DNA from: a virus
Direction: 5' to 3' (one strand)
Length of the DNA stretch: 64,000 bases
Virus record (IMG/VR): IMGVR_UViG_3300007760_001418
Coordinates: 1-64,000 of that record
In this document: piece after piece, positions 13,351-20,385 of the stretch
How the letters are laid out: the number at the start of each line of letters is the position of its first letter
Numbering within the stretch: position 1 is the stretch's first letter
The notes under the pieces: generated by a model
The model's input: only the letters and a program-made list of their open reading frames with translations
Told to the model about the DNA's origin: nothing
Database searches by the model: none
Made by a program: the position numbers and the translations under genes

Positions 13351-14100
13351 ATGAAACTCAACGTACGCAAAGACGATATCGCCGTCGGCACCAACATCCT
13401 AGACGTGGAGGTCCCCAAGCGACTCCGCAACAAGCACAAGTCAGGCCTCGAGTATATCGATTGCGCCTTGGGCGGCCAGGGCTTTACGCCGACTGCAGTG
13501 ACCTTCTTCACCGGTACGCCGGGCTCTGGTAAGACTACCATGATGCTGACCTTGGCTGATGCCATCACCCGCTCCGGTGGGGTGGCACTGTTCAACACTG
13601 CTGAGGAATCCCTCTTCCAGGTCAAGCTGGTCGTCGAACGCCTGAAGTTCAAGAAGGGCTTCATCGCTGGCCAGGAAAATCATATTCCTACGCTGCTTAA
13701 GAATTGTGATAAGATTCGCAAGGCCAATCCCGGGAAGCCTTTCTTCCTGATCGTTGACAGCCTCCAGTGCATGGACGACGGTAAGTACACCGACGGCCAC
13801 ACCAACAGCAAGACTGCTGAGCGGTCCTTGGCCCTTATCACCGATTACTGCAAGGAGCATTACTGCAATGCCATCGTCATCGGCCAGGTCAACAAGTCTG
13901 GTCAGATGGCTGGTACCAACAAGCTCAAGCACATGGTCGACGCCATGATGCACCTCTCTGTAGAGGAAAAGGACAAGGACCTCGAAGGTTGCCGCGTCCT
14001 TCAGACGACGAAGAACCGGTTCGGTGGCTGCGGTCACACCTTCTTCCTGGCTCTGAATAAGAATGGATTCAAAGAGGTGGCTCGGGTCTCTGCTGCTTAA
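13351..14100 (+). CDS. RadA-like RecA-fold ATPase, core domain only
   Basis: A 249-residue ATPase. Walker A GTPGSGKT is at 55-62, Walker B FLIVDSLQ follows, then QVNKSGQMAGTNKLKHMVD and TTKNRFG, where KNRFG (221-225) is the RadA/Sms signature. RadA drives branch migration in recombination; the usual N-terminal four-cysteine zinc finger and C-terminal Lon-like domain are both absent here. The start follows AAGGAG and a GTGCAA promoter, and a strong terminator follows. It could act in phage recombination or replication restart; without the zinc finger its DNA preference may differ. Confidence 0.83.
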   Translation: MKLNVRKDDIAVGTNILDVEVPKRLRNKHKSGLEYIDCALGGQGFTPTAVTFFTGTPGSGKTTMMLTLADAITRSGGVALFNTAEESLFQVKLVVERLKFKKGFIAGQENHIPTLLKNCDKIRKANPGKPFFLIVDSLQCMDDGKYTDGHTNSKTAERSLALITDYCKEHYCNAIVIGQVNKSGQMAGTNKLKHMVDAMMHLSVEEKDKDLEGCRVLQTTKNRFGGCGHTFFLALNKNGFKEVARVSAA

Positions 14101-14114
14101 AGTAGCCTAACCCA

Positions 14115-14188
14115 CGTGGGAAGGAGTGGCCACCTCTCGCCGGCATAGACCGGATCCTTGGTCGGACTCCTTCCCACACTTTTTTATC
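14115..14188 (+). terminator. Strong terminator after the RadA-like gene
   Basis: GTGGGAAGGAGT and ACTCCTTCCCAC form a perfect twelve-base-pair outer stem around a second GC-rich hairpin, followed by TTTTTT. Confidence 0.88.
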
Positions 14189-14219
14189 ATCTGCTCGAGG
14201 GCGGGTAAAAGGAGAAAAT

Positions 14220-14435
14220 ATGTTAGAATCAATTAACTGGTCAGATCTGATGGCGATCACCCTATTCAATATGCTGATAGGCGGAGTGATTGCATTTGTG
14301 TATATAGCCTATGACGTCAGACGCAGGAAGCGTGAAGAAGCACGTGACCTAGCTGCGATGCGACGTGTATATGGCGAAGCACAGGCCAAGATCGATCGCG
14401 CCAATGACCAGTACTACAAGCGCTCCGGGAGATAA
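14220..14435 (+). CDS. Small single-pass membrane protein
   Basis: A 71-residue protein from ATG 14220, preceded by AAGGAGAAAAT. Residues 10-31 form a membrane helix (LMAITLFNMLIGGVIAFVYIAY), followed by a very basic segment (DVRRRKREEARDLAAMRR) that would stay in the cytoplasm, and an amphipathic helix. Function unknown. Confidence 0.7.
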   Translation: MLESINWSDLMAITLFNMLIGGVIAFVYIAYDVRRRKREEARDLAAMRRVYGEAQAKIDRANDQYYKRSGR

Positions 14436-14447
14436 GCTGACAGGCCC

Positions 14448-14476
14448 GTGCAATCCAGCCCAGCCTATGGTATAAT
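14448..14476 (+). promoter_or_regulatory. Promoter, GTGCAA-17-TATAAT
   Basis: GTGCAA at 14448-14453 and TATAAT at 14471-14476 with a 17-base spacer. It is the last copy of the set found in this window and precedes the GC-rich segment and the third GDLV group. Confidence 0.88.
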
Positions 14477-14501
14477 GGATATAGATGGAGGGAATGACAG
14501 T

Positions 14502-14747
14502 GTGACAGGCAGCAGCAGGCCCCCACGTGGGCAGCAACCAAGGGGCCCGTATGGCAGCCCCCGAGGGGCCCCTTTTCGAGGCCCCCTACATGCGGCTCTA
14601 GGGCCCCCTCTAGAGGCCCCCTTGCATACTCTGTGGGGCGGCCCCAGGGGCGGCGGGGTTAAGTCTGCGCTCTCGCTTCTCGAATCTGGAGCGAAACGAA
14701 AACCGTATTACTGTAAAAGCTCAGAAAATATCTCGAGCAATTTTTAG
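14502..14747 (+). CDS. Possible Pro/Gly/Arg-rich protein in a GC-rich island
   Basis: An open frame of 81 residues from GTG 14502, with GGAGGGA eight bases upstream and a promoter directly before it. The product would be low-complexity (PPRGQQPRGPYGSPRGAPFRGP) with a lysine- and serine-rich end. The DNA at 14515-14660 is far richer in G and C than its surroundings and contains repeated GAGGCCCC/GGGGCCCC blocks that are nearly self-complementary, so it may instead act as structured RNA or DNA. The coding call is weak. Confidence 0.35.
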   Translation: MTGSSRPPRGQQPRGPYGSPRGAPFRGPLHAALGPPLEAPLHTLWGGPRGGGVKSALSLLESGAKRKPYYCKSSENISSNF

Positions 14748-14766
14748 GATCAAGGAGAAAAAAGAT

Positions 14767-15048
14767 ATGCCAGTGATTGATGGAAAATATAGAAATTGGG
14801 AAAAGGGTGATATGTGTACCTACGCACGGGTGTTAAACCCAGTGCCGGTATTCCTAATCAGCCGAGGTACATATCAAGGTCATGATTGTGATGAGTTTGG
14901 TGAACCAGCGTTTTGGAGTGCTGTCGACATTATCAACCCAGAGACCGGCCAGGAGCGTAAGATGTGTAAGGCTAGTCATCTCAAAGTAATCGAAGAAAAA
15001 GACTACATCCGGAGTGATGCAGCAAAGGAGCTAGGGATCAATGGGTAG
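14767..15048 (+). CDS. GDLV-related protein
   Basis: A 93-residue protein starting behind AAGGAGAAAAAAGAT. WEKGDMCTYARV, VFLISRGTYQGHDC, WSAVDIINPETGQERKM and SHLKVIEEKDY fit the strand order of the GDLV barrels, in a longer version. Three cysteines are scattered. It overlaps the next gene by eight bases. Function unknown. Confidence 0.68.
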   Translation: MPVIDGKYRNWEKGDMCTYARVLNPVPVFLISRGTYQGHDCDEFGEPAFWSAVDIINPETGQERKMCKASHLKVIEEKDYIRSDAAKELGING

Positions 15049-15250
15049 GATTAATTTTTCAGATGGGGAAGTATTCAACACATGTGGGCCTGTCCGCGCA
15101 GAGCAGCGTAAGGATGGGTGGTATGTCATGGGTAAGGGTATGCTGATCCCAGTAGACAATATGGCAGAAGCAATTAAGCTTGTATGCGAGCATAAGGCCA
15201 AGGCCTTGGTTGCTGATAAGAAGAAAGAAGATGATACCTCCGAAGCGTAA
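15041..15250 (+). CDS. Hypothetical small protein
   Basis: A 69-residue protein (MGRINFSDGEVFNTCG) with two short beta segments, a helix (NMAEAIKLVCEHKAKALV) and a lysine/acidic tail. It overlaps both neighbours, so it sits in a coupled operon with the genes at 14767 and 15231. No domain is recognised. Confidence 0.6.
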   Translation: MGRINFSDGEVFNTCGPVRAEQRKDGWYVMGKGMLIPVDNMAEAIKLVCEHKAKALVADKKKEDDTSEA

Positions 15251-15434
15251 ACGAATTTGTCCTAAGAAAGGGCACCTGGTCGAGTACCCCAGCGGGCCCG
15301 CGCCAGCAGCCGGGTTCTCTCCATCACAGGTTGGACTAGTAGTCAATACAGTGGGTATCCACCTGCACATCCTGGCTGGCGATGGTACTATAATCAAAGG
15401 GGTGCGTAGGGATAGTGTTGAGATCGTCGGATGA
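15231..15434 (+). CDS. Small GDLV-related protein with basic N terminus
   Basis: A 67-residue protein from ATG 15231 (MIPPKRKRICPKKGHLVEY) to DSVEIVG. KKGHLVEY takes the place of GDLV, QVGLVVNTVG and HLHILAGDG are the core strands, and VEIVG is the ending. GAGATCGTCGGATG at the end gives the start of the gene at 15431. Function unknown. Confidence 0.65.
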   Translation: MIPPKRKRICPKKGHLVEYPSGPAPAAGFSPSQVGLVVNTVGIHLHILAGDGTIIKGVRRDSVEIVG

Positions 15435-15754
15435 GTATACCAAAGAGTAGAGGGAATGTAGTCGTGAATAAAAAGAGAATCCGCAAGGCAGTAAAGAAAC
15501 ACCAGAAAAGACTTAGTGCAAATGAGAGAGCGTTATTCGCCCAAAGGCGACGCCTCCTTGAAGGTAGCCTAATCACTCAGTCCGATGTCTTCGAGGGCGC
15601 CATGGTAGTCCAACATATCAGAGGCAGTCAATACCTGGTGCGTCTCAGTACCGGTGAAGAGGTATACGCTAGCCACAAGCGCGGGAAGGACGAAGCTCTA
15701 GATGATCGCCATGAAGTGACCTTCAGTCACGGTGGATGGTCCATATGGGAATGA
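15431..15754 (+). CDS. Basic helical protein with C-terminal barrel-like segment
   Basis: A 107-residue protein. The first half is very basic (VVNKKRIRKAVKKHQKRLSANERALFAQRRRLLEG) and could bind nucleic acid. The second half (VFEGAMVVQHIRGSQYLVRLSTGEEVYASHK) follows the small barrel pattern. It overlaps both neighbours by four bases. The pairing of a basic arm with a barrel resembles the genes at 8388 and 11012. Function unknown. Confidence 0.63.
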   Translation: MSIPKSRGNVVVNKKRIRKAVKKHQKRLSANERALFAQRRRLLEGSLITQSDVFEGAMVVQHIRGSQYLVRLSTGEEVYASHKRGKDEALDDRHEVTFSHGGWSIWE

Positions 15755-15948
15755 CGATCGGTGCCCTTGTGCGACCTACCGGACCGGCCACCCGACAACT
15801 ACAGCATGGTGTCCCGTTGGTTGAAGAAGAGTGGATTGGTATCATCATTGGGTTCGACTACGGTGACCCGATAGTCATGTGGAACGAGAAATTTCCAAAT
15901 GAGTTAGAGTATCGAGAACAACTCGAGGTAATCAGTGGACCCGATTAA
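15751..15948 (+). CDS. Small SH3-like 'GDLV' protein
   Basis: A 65-residue protein from ATG 15751 (MTIGALVRPTG), overlapping the previous stop, to LEVISGPD. The strands WIGIIIGFDYG and PIVMWNEKF form the core. GAGGTAATCAGTG at 15925-15937 encodes EVIS and provides the ribosome site and GTG for the next gene. Function unknown. Confidence 0.72.
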   Translation: MTIGALVRPTGPATRQLQHGVPLVEEEWIGIIIGFDYGDPIVMWNEKFPNELEYREQLEVISGPD

Positions 15949-16132
15949 GGTAGGCCAACTCGTTAAGATGGCAACCGGCCACCATTTCAGGGATAGATAT
16001 GGATATGGCATAGTCACAGCTGTCGATGGTTACTACATGTGGGTCTGGTTCGCCGCCATCGCCGGCAATGGAGCTGGTGGGTTCAAGTGGTGTGAATGGA
16101 ATGCAGTGGAGGTAATCAGTGAAGCTAGGTGA
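15935..16132 (+). CDS. Small SH3-like 'GDLV' protein
   Basis: A 65-residue protein from GTG 15935 (MDPIKVGQLVKM) to EVISEAR. GYGIVTAVDG and MWVWFAAIAG are the core strands. Two extra residues precede KVGQLV compared with its paralogues. It is linked to both neighbours by the GAGGTAATCAGTG cassette. Function unknown. Confidence 0.74.
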   Translation: MDPIKVGQLVKMATGHHFRDRYGYGIVTAVDGYYMWVWFAAIAGNGAGGFKWCEWNAVEVISEAR

Positions 16133-16346
16133 CCTGGTGCGACTAATCGACCCGAACGCGTACGCGGGTAACGTCATGCCTCCCGGGTCTGTTGGCCTGG
16201 TAATGAAGGTAGAGAAAACGCGGAACGACTATAAGGATGTTGTCGCGGAGGTCATGTGGCACAAGCACCGATATCATAATGCAGACCCAACAAAATTCCC
16301 GAGGTACCTGGCAGGAGCACTCGAGGTGGTCAATGGAGATGGGTGA
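16119..16346 (+). CDS. Small SH3-like 'GDLV' protein
   Basis: A 75-residue protein from GTG 16119 (MKLGDLVRLI) to EVVNGDG. VGLVMKVEK and VVAEVMWHKHRYH are the core strands. The longer loop after the second strand is His- and Asn-rich. The ending GAGGTGGTCAATG starts the gene at 16333. Function unknown. Confidence 0.74.
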   Translation: MKLGDLVRLIDPNAYAGNVMPPGSVGLVMKVEKTRNDYKDVVAEVMWHKHRYHNADPTKFPRYLAGALEVVNGDG

Positions 16347-16557
16347 CTTATTCATATGCCATACCACCCAGTCGACTTATCTTATGGTACCAGATATCGG
16401 TGACGCAATTATAGACGATTGGGGGGTAATGGCCGGCAAGTACGGAATCATCATAGACCCCGAGCCCGTCAAGTATTGCGACAAGCAAATCATCTTGGTA
16501 TTAATAGATGGAGGTGTGGGGTATATCGGCAAGGCACTAATCAAGGTGCTCCCATGA
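16333..16557 (+). CDS. Small SH3-like 'GDLV' protein
   Basis: A 74-residue protein from ATG 16333 (MEMGDLFICH) to LIKVLP. It has GKYGIIIDPEPV and IILVLIDGG strands, recalling the LYLIIDEDP and LIIEVEPA strands of the genes at 361 and 16904. AAGGTGCTCCCATG at its end encodes KVLP and starts the next gene. Function unknown. Confidence 0.72.
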   Translation: MEMGDLFICHTTQSTYLMVPDIGDAIIDDWGVMAGKYGIIIDPEPVKYCDKQIILVLIDGGVGYIGKALIKVLP

Positions 16558-16799
16558 AGCCCGGTGATCTCGTAGTCTTCGACGCGGACATTGTCAAAAG
16601 GATATTCCCAGTAGGCCTGTTTGATGGGGATATGGGGACAATACTATCCGAGTGTGTACCAGGTGATCTGAGGAATCGTGGTGGCCCGTACCCACATATA
16701 GAGACCCCTTGTTGGTGGGTGCTATGGTGGACTGGTGATTACGCCGGTCAAAAGATATACTGTGAAGAACAATACCTACGGGTACTCGGCATTGCGTGA
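16554..16799 (+). CDS. Small SH3-like 'GDLV' protein
   Basis: An 81-residue protein from ATG 16554 (MKPGDLVVFD) to YLRVLGIA. It is longer than average and tryptophan-rich in the second half (CWWVLWWTGDYAGQKIYC). It is the last of the uninterrupted chain that starts at 15751; a 104-base gap follows. Function unknown. Confidence 0.72.
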   Translation: MKPGDLVVFDADIVKRIFPVGLFDGDMGTILSECVPGDLRNRGGPYPHIETPCWWVLWWTGDYAGQKIYCEEQYLRVLGIA

Positions 16800-16903
16800 C
16801 TCACCTATCCCCATGTATACACCGGCCCTCGGAGCTTTTATTGCATACCGCGGTGTACAAGGCGGCACTCCCTACTTATCTTTAATATACCTGTGGAGAA
16901 AGC

Positions 16904-17374
16904 ATGAACCCTGACGACTACGACTGGAAGAAATACGAGGCATTACTTGAAACTTATAAGGAGCGCAATGGCTGGCCCGACAAGTACAAGCAATTCGAGG
17001 ATGCCTTCTATGATTTTGGCTTCAACAGGGATGGACAGTATGGAAAAAAATACACGTATGATATTGCACGTGAGGTAAAAGACACGTGGGCTGACTTCGA
17101 TATTAACGATATCGAGGAAGCGCCGGCTAGCATAAGGAGTACTCGGCCGCCTTGTCTCACTATCTTCAAGCCTGGAGACCTCGTGCTGTTCTATGCACAC
17201 AATGTGTATGATGATGCTGAACAACTTATCCATGCTGGAGGTAATCGGATCGGACTTATCATCGAAGTCGAACCCGCTAAGGAAGAGCCTGACGTCATGG
17301 CTCTCGTTATCGACGGTACTACACAACAACACCGATGGATCTTGGTCAACGACCTTGAGATAGCGAATGGGTGA
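16904..17374 (+). CDS. Two-part protein with C-terminal GDLV domain
   Basis: A 156-residue protein. Residues 1-80 are acidic and aromatic, mostly helical (YDWKKYEALLETYKERNGW). Residues 85-156 are a full GDLV unit (FKPGDLVLFYAHNV, GLIIEVEPAKEE, WILVNDLEIANG). It appears to be a fusion of the barrel to a new N-terminal domain. GTGGAGAAAGC precedes ATG 16904. The end overlaps the start of the gene at 17367. Function unknown. Confidence 0.7.
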   Translation: MNPDDYDWKKYEALLETYKERNGWPDKYKQFEDAFYDFGFNRDGQYGKKYTYDIAREVKDTWADFDINDIEEAPASIRSTRPPCLTIFKPGDLVLFYAHNVYDDAEQLIHAGGNRIGLIIEVEPAKEEPDVMALVIDGTTQQHRWILVNDLEIANG

Positions 17375-17618
17375 AAAACCCTCGAGCCGCAAACGACATC
17401 GTTGGAGTTTGGAGCCCGGGGACCTGGTCCAAGTAATAAACCCTCGGCCGCCTCTCGAGTCTAGTGCACGCCCGATCGGGATGGTGCTTTCAATATACTC
17501 GGCAAACGTATATGAGGGTTCGTCCGCCGATATACTGGTGGGCCGTCGGAAATTGTGGATTGAGACGAAATATTTGATCAGAATCGATCCAGATTCCGAT
17601 ATCTCTGTTATTTCTTAA
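17367..17618 (+). CDS. GDLV-family protein with basic N-terminal extension
   Basis: An 83-residue protein. A basic extension (GEKPSSRKRHRW) precedes the unit LEPGDLVQVINP, with GMVLSIYS and ADILVGRRKLWI as strands. It is the last member of the third chain and lacks the EVI ending that elsewhere carries a ribosome site, in keeping with there being no gene directly after it. Function unknown. Confidence 0.68.
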   Translation: MGEKPSSRKRHRWSLEPGDLVQVINPRPPLESSARPIGMVLSIYSANVYEGSSADILVGRRKLWIETKYLIRIDPDSDISVIS

Positions 17619-17925
17619 AATTATCCGACCACTGCCGAAAACTGCTCTCTGGGGCATGCCGCCAGACAACTAGTCGGTAGCAGCTAAGGTGTTTCCATAC
17701 CTAGACTGCCTTTATCCCTTAGAGAGTCAGCCAGGGCCTCAGGAGATGATCTGCTAGCAATCTCAGGGATTTGCTATCATAATAGCTATAATCGATGGAT
17801 ATCCGCTGCAATTGCTGCCCTAGATTGGTATACATTTCCTCAGTAAGGCAATATTTATTCGTGACGGTTATAGTTCTGTTTACGTACGGTTGAGTTTTTC
17901 AACAAATGTAACAAGGAGAACAATC
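17619..17925. other. Gene-free spacer with short hairpins
   Basis: No credible gene is seen. Hairpins include TCTGG/CCAGA around GGCATGCC near 17650, GAGAT/ATCTC near 17742-17763 and GCTAT-CATA-ATAGC near 17773-17786, the last ending next to a TATAAT at 17787. That TATAAT has no recognisable -35 at 16-18 bases. The spacer separates the early-type genes from the next group. Confidence 0.4.
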
Positions 17926-18324
17926 ATGGAAAAAGTTGAAACAACAAGTAACATATTTAACCAGCTCGGAGATATACTCATGGGAGTACTCGGGTTTTGT
18001 TGGGTTATATTGAAAGCTGCAGGAGTCTTTTGTCTTGAAGTCGGTGACGCTGGATGGAAACTTATTGACACTATGGCTGGAGGAAATCCAATAGCTGCTG
18101 GAGCAATATGTGTAATGCTTGCTGGTGCTGCTATAGCCCTAGGGCTTAAAACTAGAATGATCCAAGGAGCATATCATATGGTCATGGGTCTTCTTAAGAA
18201 AGTTCCTTTTTTAGAAGCCACGGTCATGCGCACTATGCAGGTCGTTACTAAGTCTAAGGATTGGGTCATGGGCATCTATGAAAAAGCCGAAGGGCTACTT
18301 CACCCGAATAAAGGAAAAAAGTAA
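17926..18324 (+). CDS. Multi-pass small membrane protein
   Basis: A 132-residue protein from ATG 17926 behind AAGGAGAAC. Hydrophobic helices lie at about 15-38 (ILMGVLGFCWVILKAAGVFCL) and 55-75 (PIAAGAICVMLAGAAIALGL), followed by a helical basic C terminus (KKVPFLEATVMRTMQVV to NKGKK). It could be a holin or an inner-membrane anchor; no family motif decides this. Confidence 0.6.
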   Translation: MEKVETTSNIFNQLGDILMGVLGFCWVILKAAGVFCLEVGDAGWKLIDTMAGGNPIAAGAICVMLAGAAIALGLKTRMIQGAYHMVMGLLKKVPFLEATVMRTMQVVTKSKDWVMGIYEKAEGLLHPNKGKK

Positions 18325-18371
18325 AAGTTATCCTATATTTAATAGGGTAAGTTAACGTTAGGTAGGAAATC

Positions 18372-18662
18372 ATGAAAGTTAGAAAGTCACTATTACGGAA
18401 AGTCATTCAAGAAGAATTGGGTACTCTCAATGAGGAATGTCCAACCGGACTTCCATGTCCTATCGCTGCTGCTGCGGAGCTTAAGGATGCTGGGGCTAGC
18501 CCAGAGGAAATGTTAGATTGGATTGCCAAGCTAACTCAAGAGCTCTTATCTCCAGTCGATCGAGGCGATGGTCTCGATCCGACTGGGGCACCAGCACAGA
18601 TCGATGGTGCCCCTGAGCCCCCCGGGCTTGAGTCTTTATTGTCGGCCGGTGAGGAATATTAA
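18372..18662 (+). CDS. Small acidic protein with N-terminal LLRKVIQEEL helix
   Basis: A 96-residue protein starting MKVRKSLLRKVIQEELGTL. This short amphipathic helix recurs at the start of the genes at 18749, 19052 and 22647 and in others. The rest is acidic with a Cys-Pro segment (ECPTGLPCPIAAAAEL), a helix and a disordered Gly/Pro-rich tail. A shared N-terminal helix on otherwise unrelated phage proteins suggests a targeting or assembly tag; that is inference. Confidence 0.65.
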   Translation: MKVRKSLLRKVIQEELGTLNEECPTGLPCPIAAAAELKDAGASPEEMLDWIAKLTQELLSPVDRGDGLDPTGAPAQIDGAPEPPGLESLLSAGEEY

Positions 18663-18748
18663 TGTCGATAAATTTACTCGAGCCGCCCAATAGAACTTCT
18701 TCGGTATTCAATCCGCTAGCTGTATGTATAATAAAAGGGGTGTAATAA

Positions 18749-19036
18749 ATGAGCCAATTTAAGATAACATACGAAGCACTACAGCAAATTATTAGAGAAG
18801 AACTAATACAAGAAGCTGAAGAATCTGAAAAACAAACCGCCGGCGGTTCTGGAACTGCTAGTAAGGGTGATGTTGTTAATAAGCTTAAAGAGCTGATTGG
18901 GCAAGTTGGAGATGTTCCGTCCACCCAGTATGGTGCATTCCTTGCTGTATTGGATGAAGTCTTGGAACTAGCCATGGCAGAAACACTTAAGGCCAAAGCT
19001 AAGACGATTATCACCGGCTTGAATAAATTTGACTAA
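18749..19036 (+). CDS. Small helical protein with LQQIIREEL motif
   Basis: A 95-residue protein: MSQFKITYEALQQIIREELIQEAEE, a Gly/Ser linker, then a helical pair (VVNKLKELIGQVGD, FLAVLDEVLELAMAETLKAKAKTIITGL). No domain is recognised. It lies 86 bases after the previous gene and 16 before the next, which also carries the motif. Confidence 0.65.
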   Translation: MSQFKITYEALQQIIREELIQEAEESEKQTAGGSGTASKGDVVNKLKELIGQVGDVPSTQYGAFLAVLDEVLELAMAETLKAKAKTIITGLNKFD

Positions 19037-19051
19037 TAAGGATCCAGACAA

Positions 19052-19576
19052 ATGAAAAAAATAGATTGCAATGAACTAAGAAGTATTATTCAGGAATCCG
19101 TCGTGGGCCCAGAAGATCTTCTAAAAAAGAATAGGCGTACGCCTAAGCTTACCCGCTCACGCCTGCGTCAACTCATTAAGGAAGAGCTTGAAACTTCCGA
19201 CAGGGGCCCCGGTGGCGCGCAGTTTGGTATTAGCTATAAGCATGTAGAAGCCATGGCAGAGTTTGACCCCAAACATATCGAAAACATTGTTACTGAGTTT
19301 GAGAAAACAATGTTAGACTTTCTAGAAAATTCTCCGGATGCGTTTGAAGACCCTAAAACAGGAGAGTATGGCCCATTTTCTGGTAAAGATAGCAAAGCAA
19401 AGATGGATAGGGTCAGGGCTGTCTGGGAGGCTCAGGTCAAAAAAGCAACAGACGAACTTAGCAATAGACTTGATGAAGCTGCTTCAGAATTTAAGAAAGA
19501 CCTGTCTGATATTATTAATCAGGTTGAAGATGGCCTACATAGTGGAAACTACCACCCCGCGTGGGATATTAAGTAA
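19052..19576 (+). CDS. Helical protein with two copies of the LRxxIxEE motif
   Basis: A 174-residue protein. The motif occurs at the start (CNELRSIIQESVVG) and again at about 31-43 (LTRSRLRQLIKEELETS). The remainder is charged helix (KHIENIVTEFEKTMLDFLE, VKKATDELSNRLDEAASEF). The paired motif could reflect a fused or duplicated tag. Function unknown. Confidence 0.66.
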   Translation: MKKIDCNELRSIIQESVVGPEDLLKKNRRTPKLTRSRLRQLIKEELETSDRGPGGAQFGISYKHVEAMAEFDPKHIENIVTEFEKTMLDFLENSPDAFEDPKTGEYGPFSGKDSKAKMDRVRAVWEAQVKKATDELSNRLDEAASEFKKDLSDIINQVEDGLHSGNYHPAWDIK

Positions 19577-19578
19577 GC

Positions 19579-19806
19579 ATGAGTAATAGTAAGACATATG
19601 GATTAAAGGTGGGTGATCTTGTTATGTGGAATAAGATGGCTCCCGGTCGCAGAGATCTACATGCATGTGGGCTTATTACTGAAAATCGTGGAGATGGAAA
19701 CGTCTCTGTACTAATAGAAAACCAAACGTTTGATGTTTCATGGAACCAGGTCATCCTTGTCATTCCTCCTTCTAATAACATACGTGAGACTGTCTATGAA
19801 GCTTAA
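19579..19806 (+). CDS. GDLV-family protein outside the chains
   Basis: A 75-residue protein starting two bases after the previous stop. YGLKVGDLVMWNK, ACGLITENRGDGNVSVLIE and FDVSWNQVIL give the usual strand order. It ends without the EVI cassette but still overlaps the next gene's start by 11 bases. It shows that the family also spreads into the region of later-looking genes. Function unknown. Confidence 0.72.
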   Translation: MSNSKTYGLKVGDLVMWNKMAPGRRDLHACGLITENRGDGNVSVLIENQTFDVSWNQVILVIPPSNNIRETVYEA

Positions 19807-20272
19807 AGACTCCATACTGCAAGAGATCGTTGCCAAGACAGCTAAACTACTATGTGAGTATGAGCAGTACGTTGACGAAGATGGAAACATATGGGATGAT
19901 GAAGGTAATGTCACCAGGCGAGGAAAAAGCTTTGGTAGACAATATGGTGGGGGAACATACGGAACTAATGCACCATGGAGAGGTCGATCATCAAAGCCTC
20001 GTCGGACGTCGTATGTGGGTGCGTCCGCTAATGCAGATCAGATCAAGGCTGTTGAAGATGCCTTGGCAGCTAAGCCTAATAACTTCCTAACTTCTATTCT
20101 TAATCAGCTCAGAGCCGGCCGGGGATTATCAGGAAAGCAAAAGGGAATTGTTAAGAGGATCATCAAAAAACATGATCCTAGTGCCGCGGCTCTGTTTGAG
20201 GGTAGTGTTGCATCCGATGAGCAACTATTAAGAGCCTTAATACAAATTAAGCTTCGAAAAACTAGCACCTAA
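19796..20272 (+). CDS. Hypothetical protein with N-terminal ILQEIV helix and basic Gly-rich segment
   Basis: A 158-residue protein from ATG 19796 (MKLKDSILQEIVAKTAKLL), a variant of the motif seen in its neighbours. Residues 25-60 are Gly/Arg/Tyr-rich (RRGKSFGRQYGGGTYGTN). The C-terminal half is helical and basic (AVEDALAAKPNNFLTSILNQLRAG, KGIVKRIIKKHD). No domain is recognised. Confidence 0.62.
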   Translation: MKLKDSILQEIVAKTAKLLCEYEQYVDEDGNIWDDEGNVTRRGKSFGRQYGGGTYGTNAPWRGRSSKPRRTSYVGASANADQIKAVEDALAAKPNNFLTSILNQLRAGRGLSGKQKGIVKRIIKKHDPSAAALFEGSVASDEQLLRALIQIKLRKTST

Positions 20273-20385
20273 CTAGCCTACTCCATACTTATACTCGTGG
20301 TCATTGCATCATCGCATGCTTCTACCTACGCGTTCAGTCAGTTCAAGTTTAAGTCTACTAAATGACAAACTTTAAGGTGGGTATA

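Noticed and set aside
13441-14037. Minus-strand open frame of 198 residues
   Set aside because: Shadow of the RadA-like gene.
17787-17792. TATAAT in the 17.6-17.9 kb spacer as a promoter
   Set aside because: The bases 16-18 upstream (CAGGGA) match neither GTGCAA nor TTGACA.
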